Source: Alicyclobacillus acidocaldarius subsp. acidocaldarius Tc-4-1 (GTDB lineage: Bacteria > Bacillota > Bacilli > Alicyclobacillales > Alicyclobacillaceae). From it: 64,000 nucleotides of DNA. The stretch is taken from NCBI RefSeq assembly GCF_000219875.1, contig NC_017167.1:662765-726764 (forward strand), in the 5' to 3' direction. The notes below the pieces were generated by a model that searched no databases, was not told where the DNA came from, and saw only the letters and a list, made by a program, of their open reading frames with translations. Positions 51,975-60,893 of this stretch are shown here, one piece after another (positions within the stretch are counted from its first letter, which is position 1; every line of letters starts with the position of its first letter). Both the position numbers and the translations under genes were made by a program.

Positions 51975-52063
51975 AAAATTTTTGCGTTAGGACAAATGTG
52001 TAGGTCACAAAATGCCGAGAGCGGCGTATAATAGGGTCAGAAAGTTTCCTTGAGCTAAAAATC
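51975..52063 (+). promoter_or_regulatory. mntH promoter flanked by two MntR-like operator sites
   Basis: TATAAT lies at 52027-52032 with a weak -35 GTCACA (52004-52009), 17-base spacer. Two A/T-flanked sites resemble the Bacillus MntR box: AAAATTTTTGCGTTAGGACA at 51975-51994 upstream, and the complement of 52042-52063 (TTTTAGCTCAAGGAAACTT core) downstream. Manganese repression of mntH would fit. The match was judged from memory of the consensus. Confidence 0.5.
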
Positions 52064-52130
52064 TTACCCAAATACAACTCATGTCCGGGGCCCTGATGGA
52101 GGGGCAGTTCCCGGCGGAGGGGGCGATGAG

Positions 52131-53429
52131 GTGAGTGTGACGACCACGAGCTTGCAGACGTCTGACGCAAAGGCTGTCCGAGCGGCCAGGGCCGCCTTGG
52201 ATCATCGCCGCAGAGGGCTGCGCGCGCTGCTCCCGTTTCTCGGCCCGGCGTTTGTCGCCTGCGTGGCGTACATTGACCCCGGCAATTACGCGACGAACAT
52301 CCAAAGCGGTTCAGAGTTCGGCTATCGCCTGCTGTGGGTGGTGGTGCTCGCCAATCTGATGGCGATGCTCATTCAGCACCTGTCCGCAAAACTTGGCATC
52401 GCCACGGGCAAGAGTTTGCCCGAGATGTGCCGAGATCACTTTCCCAAGTGGCTGACTTACGTGATGTGGGCGTTCTCTGAAGTCGCGGCCATGGCCACCG
52501 ATATCGCGGAATTTTTGGGCGCAACCGTGGGCTTGAATCTGTTGCTCCACATCCCCATGCTGTGGGGAACCCTTGTCACGGGCGTGGTGACGTATTTGAT
52601 CCTGACCTTGGACCGCCTGGGCTTCCGCCCATTGGAGAAGTTCATCACGGCGTTCGTCCTGATCATCGCCCTGTGCTACGTCGTGGAGACCATTTTTTCG
52701 AAGCCCAATTGGGGCCAGGTGGCGTACCACAGCGTAGTACCGTGGCTGGGCAACCAAGCGGCAGTGCTGCTCGCCGTCGGCGTGATTGGCGCGACCGTCA
52801 TGCCTCACGTGGTGTACTTGCATTCGAGCTTGACGCAAAACCGCATTCAGCCACGCGACGAAGAAGATAAGGTGAAAATCGCGCGCTTCAGCGCGAAAGA
52901 GGTCGCCATCGCCATGTCGCTGGCTGGACTCGTGAACCTGTCGATGATGTTCATGGCTGCGTCCGTGTTTCACAACACGGGTCACACGGGCATTGCGGAT
53001 ATCTCGACGGCGTACAAGACCCTGACGCCGCTCCTTGGCCCGGCGAGCGCCGCGGTGTTTCTCATCTCGCTCCTCGCCTCGGGCTTCTCGAGCTCAGCGG
53101 TCGGCACGATGGCCGGGCAGGTGATCATGCAGGGGTTCGTCGGCTTCACCATTCCGCTCTGGCTTCGGCGCGTCATCACGATGATCCCGACGGTCATCAT
53201 TGTCGCTCTCGGGCTCAATCCGACGGAGACACTCGTGTTGAGCCAGGTGGTGCTGAGCATTGTTCTGCCGATGCCGGTGGTAGCCCTCATCTACTTCACG
53301 CGCAGGCCGGACATCATGGGGCGACTGGTCAACCGGCGGCTGACCACCTGGGTGGCGAGCTTCTGCGCGAGCGTGATCGTCGTCTTGAATATGATCCTTC
53401 TGTACCTGTCCTTCGGCGGCAGCTTCTGA
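52131..53429 (+). CDS. mntH: Manganese/divalent metal transporter MntH (Nramp)
   Basis: 432 aa, 11 membrane helices. It imports Mn2+ (and Fe2+) with protons. The metal site is complete: DPGN in VAYIDPGNYATN (helix 1) and MPH in GATVMPHVVYLHS (helix 6). An amphipathic, basic N terminus precedes helix 1. GTG 52131 follows CGGAGGGGG at 52114-52122. A GC-rich leader hairpin lies just before the ribosome site (about 52085-52112). MntR-like sites flank its promoter. The gene is closed by a strong terminator. Confidence 0.95.
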   Translation: MSVTTTSLQTSDAKAVRAARAALDHRRRGLRALLPFLGPAFVACVAYIDPGNYATNIQSGSEFGYRLLWVVVLANLMAMLIQHLSAKLGIATGKSLPEMCRDHFPKWLTYVMWAFSEVAAMATDIAEFLGATVGLNLLLHIPMLWGTLVTGVVTYLILTLDRLGFRPLEKFITAFVLIIALCYVVETIFSKPNWGQVAYHSVVPWLGNQAAVLLAVGVIGATVMPHVVYLHSSLTQNRIQPRDEEDKVKIARFSAKEVAIAMSLAGLVNLSMMFMAASVFHNTGHTGIADISTAYKTLTPLLGPASAAVFLISLLASGFSSSAVGTMAGQVIMQGFVGFTIPLWLRRVITMIPTVIIVALGLNPTETLVLSQVVLSIVLPMPVVALIYFTRRPDIMGRLVNRRLTTWVASFCASVIVVLNMILLYLSFGGSF

Positions 53430-53441
53430 TGTCGCTCGTGT

Positions 53442-53465
53442 GCCCGGCGTTGCCGGGCCTTTTTT
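53442..53465 (+). terminator. Rho-independent terminator after mntH
   Basis: Stem GCCCGGC (53442-53448) and GCCGGGC (53452-53458) with a three-base loop, followed by C and six T. Confidence 0.85.
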
Positions 53466-54780
53466 ATGCCGTCCGGGTCAAGCGCGCGCGAACTTTGCGG
53501 ACGAGATCGAGATACGGCGCGAGATCGCCGCGCGTGATGCGCCACAGCGCCCTGCTGTCGCGTCCTGAAGCCCGCCGATACCAGGTGACGTATAAAGCGA
53601 GCTCCAGCACGTACGAGAGCGTCGAGGCGATGGACGCGCCGTACATGCCGGCGATCGGAATGAGTCCTAGGCACATCAGGGCGTTGGCGGCGATCACGGC
53701 CAGGTTCACCCAGGTGAGCGCCGTGGGGCGCCCGAGCGCGTTGGTGAAGTACTGGGCAATCACATTGGCTGTGGCCTTGAGCACGAGACCTGGGAGGAGC
53801 ACGTAGAACGGCCCGAGGCTTCCGCCGTACTTGTGCCAGCTATAAATGAGCACGATGATGGGCATCCCCAGGGCCAGGGCGCAGGCGGCGAAGATGGACG
53901 TGATGAGCGTCTGCCGCGAGGCGTTCTCCGTGATGGCCCCGGCGTCATCTACGCTCGCGGCCGTCACGCGGTGAAAGACCATGGTCGCGATGGTTTGGGT
54001 GAGGGTGTTGAGGATCTCCGCTGCGGCCACTGCCACGCCGTAAATGGAGAGCGTGGTGGCGTTGTGCATCAGCGCAAGCATCCAGAAGTCCGTGCGATAG
54101 TTGACGTACCCCGTGACAATGGCAAGCGAGGAAGCCGTGCCGTACCGATACAGCCCCCGCCATTCCGCCCGGTGGAATCGCCACTTGAGCGTCTCTCCGA
54201 ACCCGAGCTTCTGATACGTGACGGCGAGCGTCAGCGCGACGCAAACGGCCCAGGAAACGAGCCAAATGCGAAACGTCCACACGAGACGGGGCCCAGGAGC
54301 CATGTGCCAGTGGAACGCAATAAAGGCCAGGTACAGCACGAGAAAAGTCACGGCTTGCGCGATGTTGACGCGGTTCAGCCACGAGATCTCTCCCAGTGAG
54401 TTGAGAAGCTTCGAGCCGTATCCGAACAGAAACGTGAAGGGAATCCCAACCATCGCATAGGCCATGGAGAGGGGCGGGTGCCAGAGCCAGATGGCGGCGA
54501 GGGCGCACAGCCAGACGGCGAGGCTGAACAAATACATCACAAAGTTTCCCATTTGCACAATCTGCGCCTTGTCGTGTGGCCTGCGGGGCAGCGCGTAGGA
54601 AAAATAATTGGTGTATCCGCCCGAGAACGACTGACCCAGGGTGGCCACGGTGGTGGAGAGTTGAAATTCGCCGCGACTCGCCGTCGGCAAGTACCGCGCG
54701 GCAATGGCGCTGTTGGCGAAGGTGAGAAATGAGGATAGTCCTCGATATGCGAAGCTGTACAGCGTGAGCTTTCGTCCCAT
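53464..54780 (-). CDS. Polysaccharide/lipid flippase-like membrane protein (MOP superfamily)
   Basis: 438 aa with about 12-14 hydrophobic helices. The start TLYSFAYRGLSSFLTFANSA resembles Wzx/RfbX-type O-unit flippases, and the first-helix region ends RYLPTASRGEFQLSTTVATL, the conserved MOP pattern. The late segment GLVLKATANVIAQYFTNALG is also typical. It probably flips a lipid-linked oligosaccharide outward; no glycosyltransferase gene is adjacent, so the substrate is unknown. ATG 54780 is chosen; GTG 54783 is equally possible. Longer in-frame starts lack a ribosome site. Its end abuts the mntH terminator. Confidence 0.8.
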   Translation of the reverse strand: MGRKLTLYSFAYRGLSSFLTFANSAIAARYLPTASRGEFQLSTTVATLGQSFSGGYTNYFSYALPRRPHDKAQIVQMGNFVMYLFSLAVWLCALAAIWLWHPPLSMAYAMVGIPFTFLFGYGSKLLNSLGEISWLNRVNIAQAVTFLVLYLAFIAFHWHMAPGPRLVWTFRIWLVSWAVCVALTLAVTYQKLGFGETLKWRFHRAEWRGLYRYGTASSLAIVTGYVNYRTDFWMLALMHNATTLSIYGVAVAAAEILNTLTQTIATMVFHRVTAASVDDAGAITENASRQTLITSIFAACALALGMPIIVLIYSWHKYGGSLGPFYVLLPGLVLKATANVIAQYFTNALGRPTALTWVNLAVIAANALMCLGLIPIAGMYGASIASTLSYVLELALYVTWYRRASGRDSRALWRITRGDLAPYLDLVRKVRARLTRTA

Positions 54781-54944
54781 CACGGTGGTTCGTCTCCATT
54801 TCCGGCTGAGCCGAGAATCGCGTGCAAATCTGCCACGTATCACTTTACTGGAGTCTGTCCCGTCCGTGAAGGGGCGTCGCACGGCTCGTTCCGCGCTGTG
54901 GTACCATGGACGCGAAAGAGCTCGAGACGAGAGGGTGGCTTTGC

Positions 54945-56693
54945 ATGCGAGCGGTCGACGTGATCGACAAAAAACGCAGAGGGGAGGCTTTGGCGGAGGA
55001 GGAGCTTCGGTTTCTCATTGAGGGGTACGTGGCGGGGAGAATCCCGGATTACCAGATGAGTGCCTTTCTCATGGCGGTGGTCTGGCGAGGCATGACCCGC
55101 GAGGAGACGCTCGTGCTCACGCGGCTCTTGGCCGATTCCGGAGAACGGCTGGATCTCTCGGGCATCCCGGGCGTGAAGGTGGATAAGCATAGCACCGGAG
55201 GCGTGGGGGACAAGGCGACGCTCGTCGTGCTGCCCCTCGTCGCGTCCATCGGCGTGCCGGTCATCAAGATGTCCGGGCGGGGGCTTGGTCACACGGGAGG
55301 GACCATCGACAAGCTGGAGTCCATCCCAGGATTCCGCACGGATTTGAGCGTAGCGGAACTCGTGGCGCAGGTGAGGCAGGTGGGCATCGCACTGGGAGGA
55401 CAGACCGCGGATCTCGCGCCGGCGGACAAGAAGCTGTACGCGCTCCGGGACGTCACGGGGACCGTGGAGTCGTTGCCCCTCATCGCGAGTTCCGTGATGA
55501 GCAAGAAGCTGGCGGGCGGCGCCGACGCCATCGTGCTCGACGTGAAGGTGGGCGACGGCGCGTTCATGAAGTCGCGCTCGGACGCGCGCAGGCTCGCGCG
55601 GCTGATGGTCGAGATCGGCGAGGCGGCGGGCAGAAGGACGGTCGCCGTCCTCAGCAACATGGATCAGCCGCTCGGGTGCGCCATCGGGAACGCGCTCGAG
55701 GTGGCCGAGGCCATCCGCGTTTTGTCCGGCGAGGGGCCTTTCGATCTCGCCGAGATCGCGCTCGCCCTGGCTGAGGAGATGACGGTATTGGCGGGCGTGG
55801 CCGCCACGCGCGAGGAGGCGCGGCGCATGTTGCGCCAGTCGGTCGCCGAGGGCCGGGCGCTCGAGACGCTTAGGCGCTGGATTGCGGCGCAGGGCGGCGA
55901 TCCGGCCGTGGTCGACGATCCGAGCCGCCTTCCGCAGGCGCCGGTCCAAATGCCCTATCTGCCGAAGAAGGCCGGGTTTGTCGCCAAGCTGTCGGCGCTC
56001 GCGTTCGGGCTCGCGGCGATGCGGCTTGGCGCGGGCCGGGAGACGAAGGAAGAGGCCATCGATCCGTCCGTCGGGATCGTGCTGCACGCCAAGGTGGGCG
56101 ATCGCGTCCAGACCCATCGCCCCATGTTCACCGTGCACGCGCGCACGGGGGAGGACGCCCTCCGCTGCATCCAGGAGCTCGAGGCGGCCATACAGATTTC
56201 GGACGATCCCGTCGAAGCGCCGCCGCTCATTCTCGCCCGGATCGACCGAAGCGAGGCCCTGCCCTACGCCGATCTGATGGACGCGGCGCGAGAGGCGCGC
56301 GATCGCGCATACGTGCCGTACTCCGGTTTCGCCGTGGGCGCGGCGCTTGAGCTTGCGGACGGGCGCATGGTGACGGGCGCCAATGTCGAGAATGCGTCGT
56401 ATGGGCTCACCAACTGCGCGGAGCGGTCCGCGGTGTTTCGCGCTGTCGCCGAGGGTGGACCGGGGACGAAGCCCGAGATTCGCGCGGTGGCCGTCATCGC
56501 GGACAGCCCAGAGCCGGTTTCTCCCTGCGGCGCGTGCCGGCAGGTGTTGGCCGAGTTCTGCTCGCCCGACACGCCGGTCTACCTCGGGAATCTTCAGGGC
56601 GACGTGAGGGAGACGACCGTTGGCGCGCTTCTCCCGGGCGCGTTCACGGACGCGCAGATGGCAAACGTGAGGCGGCAAGACAAGGAGGCTTGA
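54945..56693 (+). CDS. pdp-cdd: Pyrimidine-nucleoside phosphorylase fused to cytidine deaminase
   Basis: 582 aa joining two salvage enzymes. Residues about 1-433 are a full pyrimidine-nucleoside phosphorylase: MRAVDVIDKKRRGEALAEEE, phosphate loop KHSTGGVGDKATL, MSGRGLGHTGGTIDKLES, and SSVMSKKLAGGADAIVLDVK. Residues about 445-582 are a full cytidine deaminase with zinc ligands Cys491, Cys528 and Cys531 and catalytic Glu493 (CAERSAVFRA, PCGACRQVL). The pair would turn cytidine to uridine, then to uracil and ribose-1-phosphate. ATG 54945 is chosen from the AGAGGGTGG site; ATG 54906 adds 13 residues. The frame is unbroken across the join. Confidence 0.92.
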   Translation: MRAVDVIDKKRRGEALAEEELRFLIEGYVAGRIPDYQMSAFLMAVVWRGMTREETLVLTRLLADSGERLDLSGIPGVKVDKHSTGGVGDKATLVVLPLVASIGVPVIKMSGRGLGHTGGTIDKLESIPGFRTDLSVAELVAQVRQVGIALGGQTADLAPADKKLYALRDVTGTVESLPLIASSVMSKKLAGGADAIVLDVKVGDGAFMKSRSDARRLARLMVEIGEAAGRRTVAVLSNMDQPLGCAIGNALEVAEAIRVLSGEGPFDLAEIALALAEEMTVLAGVAATREEARRMLRQSVAEGRALETLRRWIAAQGGDPAVVDDPSRLPQAPVQMPYLPKKAGFVAKLSALAFGLAAMRLGAGRETKEEAIDPSVGIVLHAKVGDRVQTHRPMFTVHARTGEDALRCIQELEAAIQISDDPVEAPPLILARIDRSEALPYADLMDAAREARDRAYVPYSGFAVGAALELADGRMVTGANVENASYGLTNCAERSAVFRAVAEGGPGTKPEIRAVAVIADSPEPVSPCGACRQVLAEFCSPDTPVYLGNLQGDVRETTVGALLPGAFTDAQMANVRRQDKEA

Positions 56694-56695
56694 AG

Positions 56696-58525
56696 GTGGC
56701 ATCACAGGTGATTTGGGCGCGCGACGTGCGCGGCAAGGCGAGGCAGGAGATTGACCCCGAGTATCGCTGGAACCTGGAAGACATCTACCCGGATCAAGAG
56801 GCGTGGCACAAGGACGCGCATCGCGCCCGCGCGCTCGCGGAGGCGTTCGCCGAGTTTCGCGGGCGGTTGAACACGTCCGGCGAGACGCTTCTCCAGGTGC
56901 TGCAGGCGCACGATGAACTTGGCCAGATCCTCGCGAAGCTCTTCGTCTACGCCAAGATGAAGCTCGACGAGGACACGACGGAGAGCTGGCGGCAGGCGCT
57001 CTTCGCGGAGGCCCAGCGGCTCGCCGCCGAAATCCAGGCGAAGACGTCGTTTTTCTATCCTGAACTCGTTCAGCTCTCCCCGGAGCAGGTCGAAGGCTGG
57101 CTCGAATCGGTCGAGGGACTCCGCTTGTACCGTTTCTTCCTTGAGGAAACGCTCCGCCAGCGCGATCACGTCCTCACCCCGGAGCAGGAGGAGCTTTTGG
57201 CGCAGTTCAGCGAGGTGCTGCACGCCCCGTCCGAGATCTTTGAGATGTACAACAACGCGGACACGGTCTTCCCGGTCATCCGCGACGAAAACGGGGAAGA
57301 CGTGCAGGTGACGCACGCGCTGTATCACGAGCTGTTGGAGCGGCGGGATCGCGGCGTGCGGGAACGGGCGTTCCACGCGGTGTACGACACGTACAAAAAG
57401 CATCGCAACACCATAGCGGCGCTGTATGCGGCGAGCGTGAAGCGAAACGTCGTTAACGCTCGCGTCAGGAGGTACCCGTCCGCGCTCGACGCGGCGCTGG
57501 ATGGGGACCGGATCCCGCGCGCGGTGTACGAAAACCTGATCCGCGCGGTGCGGGAGTCTGTGCCTGCGCTTCAGTCGTATCTCGCGCTGCGCAAGCGCGC
57601 GCTTGGGCTCGACGAACTCAACATGTGGGATTTGTACGTGCCACTCGTCGGCGAGATCGACTGGAAGGTCCCCTACGCGGAGGCGCGCGAGACCGTTCTT
57701 CGAGCTGTCGAGGTGTTCGGCGAGGCGTACGCGAGCGCCGCGCGCGAGGGGCTCTACGGGCGCTGGGTGGATGTGTATGAGACCCGGGGCAAGCGCTCGG
57801 GCGGTTATTCATGGGGAACGTATGGCACACATCCGTACATCCTTCTCAACTACACGGATTCGGTGCAGGACATGTTCACGTTGGCGCACGAACTTGGCCA
57901 TTCCATGCACAGTTATTTTTCGCGGAAGACGCAGCCGTACATCTACAGCGATTACACCATCTTCGTGGCCGAGGTCGCGTCCACGGTCAACGAGGCCATT
58001 TTGTACGATCACCTGCTCGGTCGGGAAGAGGACCCGCTCCGGCGCGCGTACCTGCTCAACCGCCAGGTGGAGACGATTCGCACCACGCTTGTCGCGCAGA
58101 CACTCTATGCGGAATTCGAGAAGCGCACGCACGAGCGCATCGAGTCGGGCGGCGCCATCACGGCGGATTGGCTGGACGAAGTGTTTTACGAGTTGAATCG
58201 AGCCTACTACGCGCCCGAGGTGACGGTGGACGACGACATCGCGCACGGCTGGATGCGCATCCCGCATTTTTATTCCGCGTTTTACGTGTACAAATACGCG
58301 ACCGGGATTTCGGCCGCGCTTGCCCTGGTGGAAAAGATCCGGCGCGAGGGGGACGAGGCGGTGGCGCGGTATCTCCAATTTCTTTCATCGGGAAGTTCCA
58401 ACACGTCCATCGATCTGCTTCGGATGGCGGGAGTGGATATGACCAGCGACGCGCCGGTCCGCCAGGCGCTCGAGCGGTTCGCGCGGCTGACGGCGGAACT
58501 CGGCGATCTTCTGGCGGCGCGCTGA
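56696..58525 (+). CDS. pepF: Oligoendopeptidase F (M3 family)
   Basis: 609 aa cytoplasmic zinc metallopeptidase that degrades short peptides. The HELGH motif (LAHELGHSMHSYFS) and the downstream Glu in FVAEVASTVNEAILYDHLL are present, as is the late YKYATGISAALALVEKI segment. GTG 56696 follows AAGGAGG (56683-56689), three bases after the pdp-cdd stop, so the two are probably one operon. Length is normal. In Bacillus, PepF overproduction affects sporulation through peptide signals; no such role can be claimed here. Confidence 0.94.
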   Translation: MASQVIWARDVRGKARQEIDPEYRWNLEDIYPDQEAWHKDAHRARALAEAFAEFRGRLNTSGETLLQVLQAHDELGQILAKLFVYAKMKLDEDTTESWRQALFAEAQRLAAEIQAKTSFFYPELVQLSPEQVEGWLESVEGLRLYRFFLEETLRQRDHVLTPEQEELLAQFSEVLHAPSEIFEMYNNADTVFPVIRDENGEDVQVTHALYHELLERRDRGVRERAFHAVYDTYKKHRNTIAALYAASVKRNVVNARVRRYPSALDAALDGDRIPRAVYENLIRAVRESVPALQSYLALRKRALGLDELNMWDLYVPLVGEIDWKVPYAEARETVLRAVEVFGEAYASAAREGLYGRWVDVYETRGKRSGGYSWGTYGTHPYILLNYTDSVQDMFTLAHELGHSMHSYFSRKTQPYIYSDYTIFVAEVASTVNEAILYDHLLGREEDPLRRAYLLNRQVETIRTTLVAQTLYAEFEKRTHERIESGGAITADWLDEVFYELNRAYYAPEVTVDDDIAHGWMRIPHFYSAFYVYKYATGISAALALVEKIRREGDEAVARYLQFLSSGSSNTSIDLLRMAGVDMTSDAPVRQALERFARLTAELGDLLAAR

Positions 58526-59764
58526 CTACGCGCGCCGCGCGCATTTCGGGATCTCCACAGTGACCGTGGTCCCTGCGCCGACCTGAGATCGGACGGAGAT
58601 GGCCCCTCCGTGCGACTCGACGATGTGTTTGCACACAAACAGGCCGAGCCCCGTCCCTGTGGACTTCGTGGTGTAAAACGGCCGAAAGATCCGGTCCATG
58701 TGTTCGATCCCGCAGCCGTTGTCCACCACGTTCACCCGCACGCGATCGTCCTCGTCGTCGACTTCCAGTTTTACTGCCGCATGCTGCTGGCCGCGGCAGG
58801 CCTGAAGCGCATTCTGTACCAGATTGATGAGGACCTGCTTGATCTGAGCAGGACGCCCGGCAGTTCGGACGGGATGGTCGGGGACGTGAAGTTCGAATGC
58901 GATATCGCAGAGGCTTGCTTCGGGGACGAGAAACCGGTGAACGGATCTCGCAATCTCGGCCATGTCGATCTCGGCCGCCTCCTCGCGGTCCGGTCGGCAC
59001 AGGCCCATGAAGTCCTCCAACAGTTCGCGAATGCGGTCCAGCTCGCTAATGGTGAGCTCAAGGTAGGCACGGTCCTTGGCGTCGCAGCGTTCTGCAAAAA
59101 GCTGCAAAAATCCGCGGGCCGTCGTGAGGGGATTCCGGATTTCGTGCGCGATCCCAGCGCACAATTGAGCTAATGCAGACACTTTCTCAAATTCCTGCAG
59201 TTTCTTTCGCATGCGTTGAATCACGCACTGACTTTTCCGCATGAGTGTGCGCTCGCAGCTTGTCCACGCCTGGGCGGCTGCGTGTGCGAAGTAAAGTGTG
59301 AGGCGCCCAAGGTTGTGAGGGTCTTCCTCGGATGCGCGCCGGACCACGGCGAGATGCCGGGCTCGTCCAACGGCCATCGGCAGCTGCGTCCACGCCGCGT
59401 GCCATTGCTCGAGGCGGAGCACGGCGACCGCCGCTTCGCTGACCTCGGTTCGCCGCGATGTCCGCATCTCCTGAGCAGTTGCTGGGCGGAGTTCGCGCAA
59501 GGCTGCGCTCAAGCACGCAGCCATGTCACCCGTCTCCCATTCGCCGTGCGCCGCGCTGGTCATGATGCCGCCCTCGGCGTCGAGCACCAGGCACAGGAAC
59601 GGATCGGGGTCGGGGTGCGTCGCGGCGAGATCGCGCACGAACTCGAAAAAGGACATTTCGCGCGAGCTCGCGCGCGCATGGAGGTGCGGCGCCCTGGGGC
59701 GGGGCAGGGAGGTCGCGCCCGAGCCCTCATCAGGCCTGCAGCAGTCGTTGTCGTTTGAAGCCAT
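58526..59764 (-). CDS. Sensor histidine kinase (KinE-like, soluble)
   Basis: 412 aa. The N-terminal 190 residues have no membrane helix and form a probable GAF/PAS-like sensor domain (FLCLVLDAEGGIMTSAAHGE). Then HisKA with the phospho-His in CAGIAHEIRNPLTTARGFLQ, and HATPase with N box QVLINLVQNALQA, G1 VNVVDNGCGI and G2 TGTGLGLFVCKHI. It is similar in layout to Bacillus sporulation kinases, but no cognate regulator gene is adjacent. The start is uncertain: ATG 59764, ATG 59809 and the longer GTG 59863 all lack good ribosome sites. It is convergent with pepF. Confidence 0.85.
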   Translation of the reverse strand: MASNDNDCCRPDEGSGATSLPRPRAPHLHARASSREMSFFEFVRDLAATHPDPDPFLCLVLDAEGGIMTSAAHGEWETGDMAACLSAALRELRPATAQEMRTSRRTEVSEAAVAVLRLEQWHAAWTQLPMAVGRARHLAVVRRASEEDPHNLGRLTLYFAHAAAQAWTSCERTLMRKSQCVIQRMRKKLQEFEKVSALAQLCAGIAHEIRNPLTTARGFLQLFAERCDAKDRAYLELTISELDRIRELLEDFMGLCRPDREEAAEIDMAEIARSVHRFLVPEASLCDIAFELHVPDHPVRTAGRPAQIKQVLINLVQNALQACRGQQHAAVKLEVDDEDDRVRVNVVDNGCGIEHMDRIFRPFYTTKSTGTGLGLFVCKHIVESHGGAISVRSQVGAGTTVTVEIPKCARRA

Positions 59765-59951
59765 GGATGCATATGCAGAGCCCAACGTGACAACCACCTT
59801 TAACGGCATTGCAAACAAATTTCTACACTTGTATTCATTATGCGACGCGGCCGAATGTCGCACAAGACGGTGAATTCCAGTTCACGCTCTTTCGACAAAG
59901 GTTCTAAAAATTCGAGACGTGGGGGGTGGCCTCGGCCTGAACGGATGGGCC

Positions 59952-60752
59952 TCAGTTGCCAAGGGGTGTCTCCGGTGGATGGCCGCGCGCAAAGCGAGCG
60001 GTGCGGCAGTGGAGATCGGCGAAGATATCTTCCGCCCCAGCAAAGGCTTCTAATCCGGCTTCCGTCACGCCGCCCGGCACGCAAACGGCGTCCAGGACTT
60101 CGTCGAAGGACCAACCGGCTTCGAGCAGGCGGGCAAACCCGACGGCCGTGTCGCGGATGAGTTCGGCCGCTTCTGTCGAACGAAGCGCACCTGTGGCCAC
60201 GGCCGCGTTGGTCCAAGCGAGGCATAGGCGCGCCCAAAAGGCCGGTCCACAGCTCGTGAGATCCGACGCTACGCGCACTTGCCCGTCCGCGACGGAATAC
60301 GGCCGGCCGATGGGGCGAAGAAGTTTCTCGACTCGACGCTTGATGCTTCGGTCCGCGGCGTCCGGGTAGATGACGAGGATGACGCCCGATTTAGTCCACT
60401 GCGTGAGGCTCGGCACCATCTTGACCGGGACGGCGGGGGTGAGGTCCTGCCAAGCGGCAAGATCGGCCGTCGAAATCGTGGTGAGCAGCAGGCTCTTGGG
60501 CAAGAGCCGCGGGCCGATGTCGCGGATCACCTGTTCTCCGTCCGCGGCGCGCGTGCAGAGGACCACCGTCTCGCACGCCTCGGCAATCTCGCAAAGTCCT
60601 CTGGCGACAGAGATGTGAGGGTGACGTTCAGCCACGAGGGCAGCCTTTTCCGGCGTGCGGTTGAACACGAGGATGTGCTCGCCTGCGGTCTCCGCGAGCA
60701 GGGCGGCCAGCATGCCGCCCATGTGTCCGGTCCCAATGATGCCGATGGTCAT
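59952..60752 (-). CDS. comER: ComER-like pyrroline-5-carboxylate reductase family protein
   Basis: 266 aa. N-terminal Rossmann motif [20 protein letters not shown], then [16 protein letters not shown] and [17 protein letters not shown], and a C-terminal helical dimerisation domain ([14 protein letters not shown], then [15 protein letters not shown]). It resembles ProC but the proline-site residues differ, as in ComER of Bacillus, a protein with an effect on sporulation and biofilm entry. GGGGGTGG lies six bases before ATG 60752. It is divergent from pgk and lies upstream of the histidine kinase on the same strand, 187 bases apart. Confidence 0.8.
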   Translation of the reverse strand: MTIGIIGTGHMGGMLAALLAETAGEHILVFNRTPEKAALVAERHPHISVARGLCEIAEACETVVLCTRAADGEQVIRDIGPRLLPKSLLLTTISTADLAAWQDLTPAVPVKMVPSLTQWTKSGVILVIYPDAADRSIKRRVEKLLRPIGRPYSVADGQVRVASDLTSCGPAFWARLCLAWTNAAVATGALRSTEAAELIRDTAVGFARLLEAGWSFDEVLDAVCVPGGVTEAGLEAFAGAEDIFADLHCRTARFARGHPPETPLGN

Positions 60753-60810
60753 GGTGGGCCACCCCCGATGCAATCTCGCTCTTGCCATGTATATGCCTGC
60801 CCTTGCCCCT

Positions 60811-60840
60811 TTAGACGCGCGCGGGAGCGTCTGGTACAAT
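60811..60840 (+). promoter_or_regulatory. Promoter of the pgk-tpiA-gpmI operon
   Basis: TTAGAC (60811-60816) and TACAAT (60835-60840) are 18 bases apart. An inverted repeat AGACGC-N8-GCGTCT (60813-60818, 60827-60832) sits between the hexamers and could be an operator. Confidence 0.45.
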
Positions 60841-60893
60841 ACAAGCGGAACAGCACCCGAGATGAGACGATGCTTGGAGATGGGAGGATTTTT

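Noticed and set aside
51990-52130. A manganese (yybP-ykoY) riboswitch before mntH
   Set aside because: The conserved riboswitch blocks were not found; the palindrome-like sites and promoter fit protein (MntR) control better. The hairpin at 52085-52112 alone is not diagnostic.
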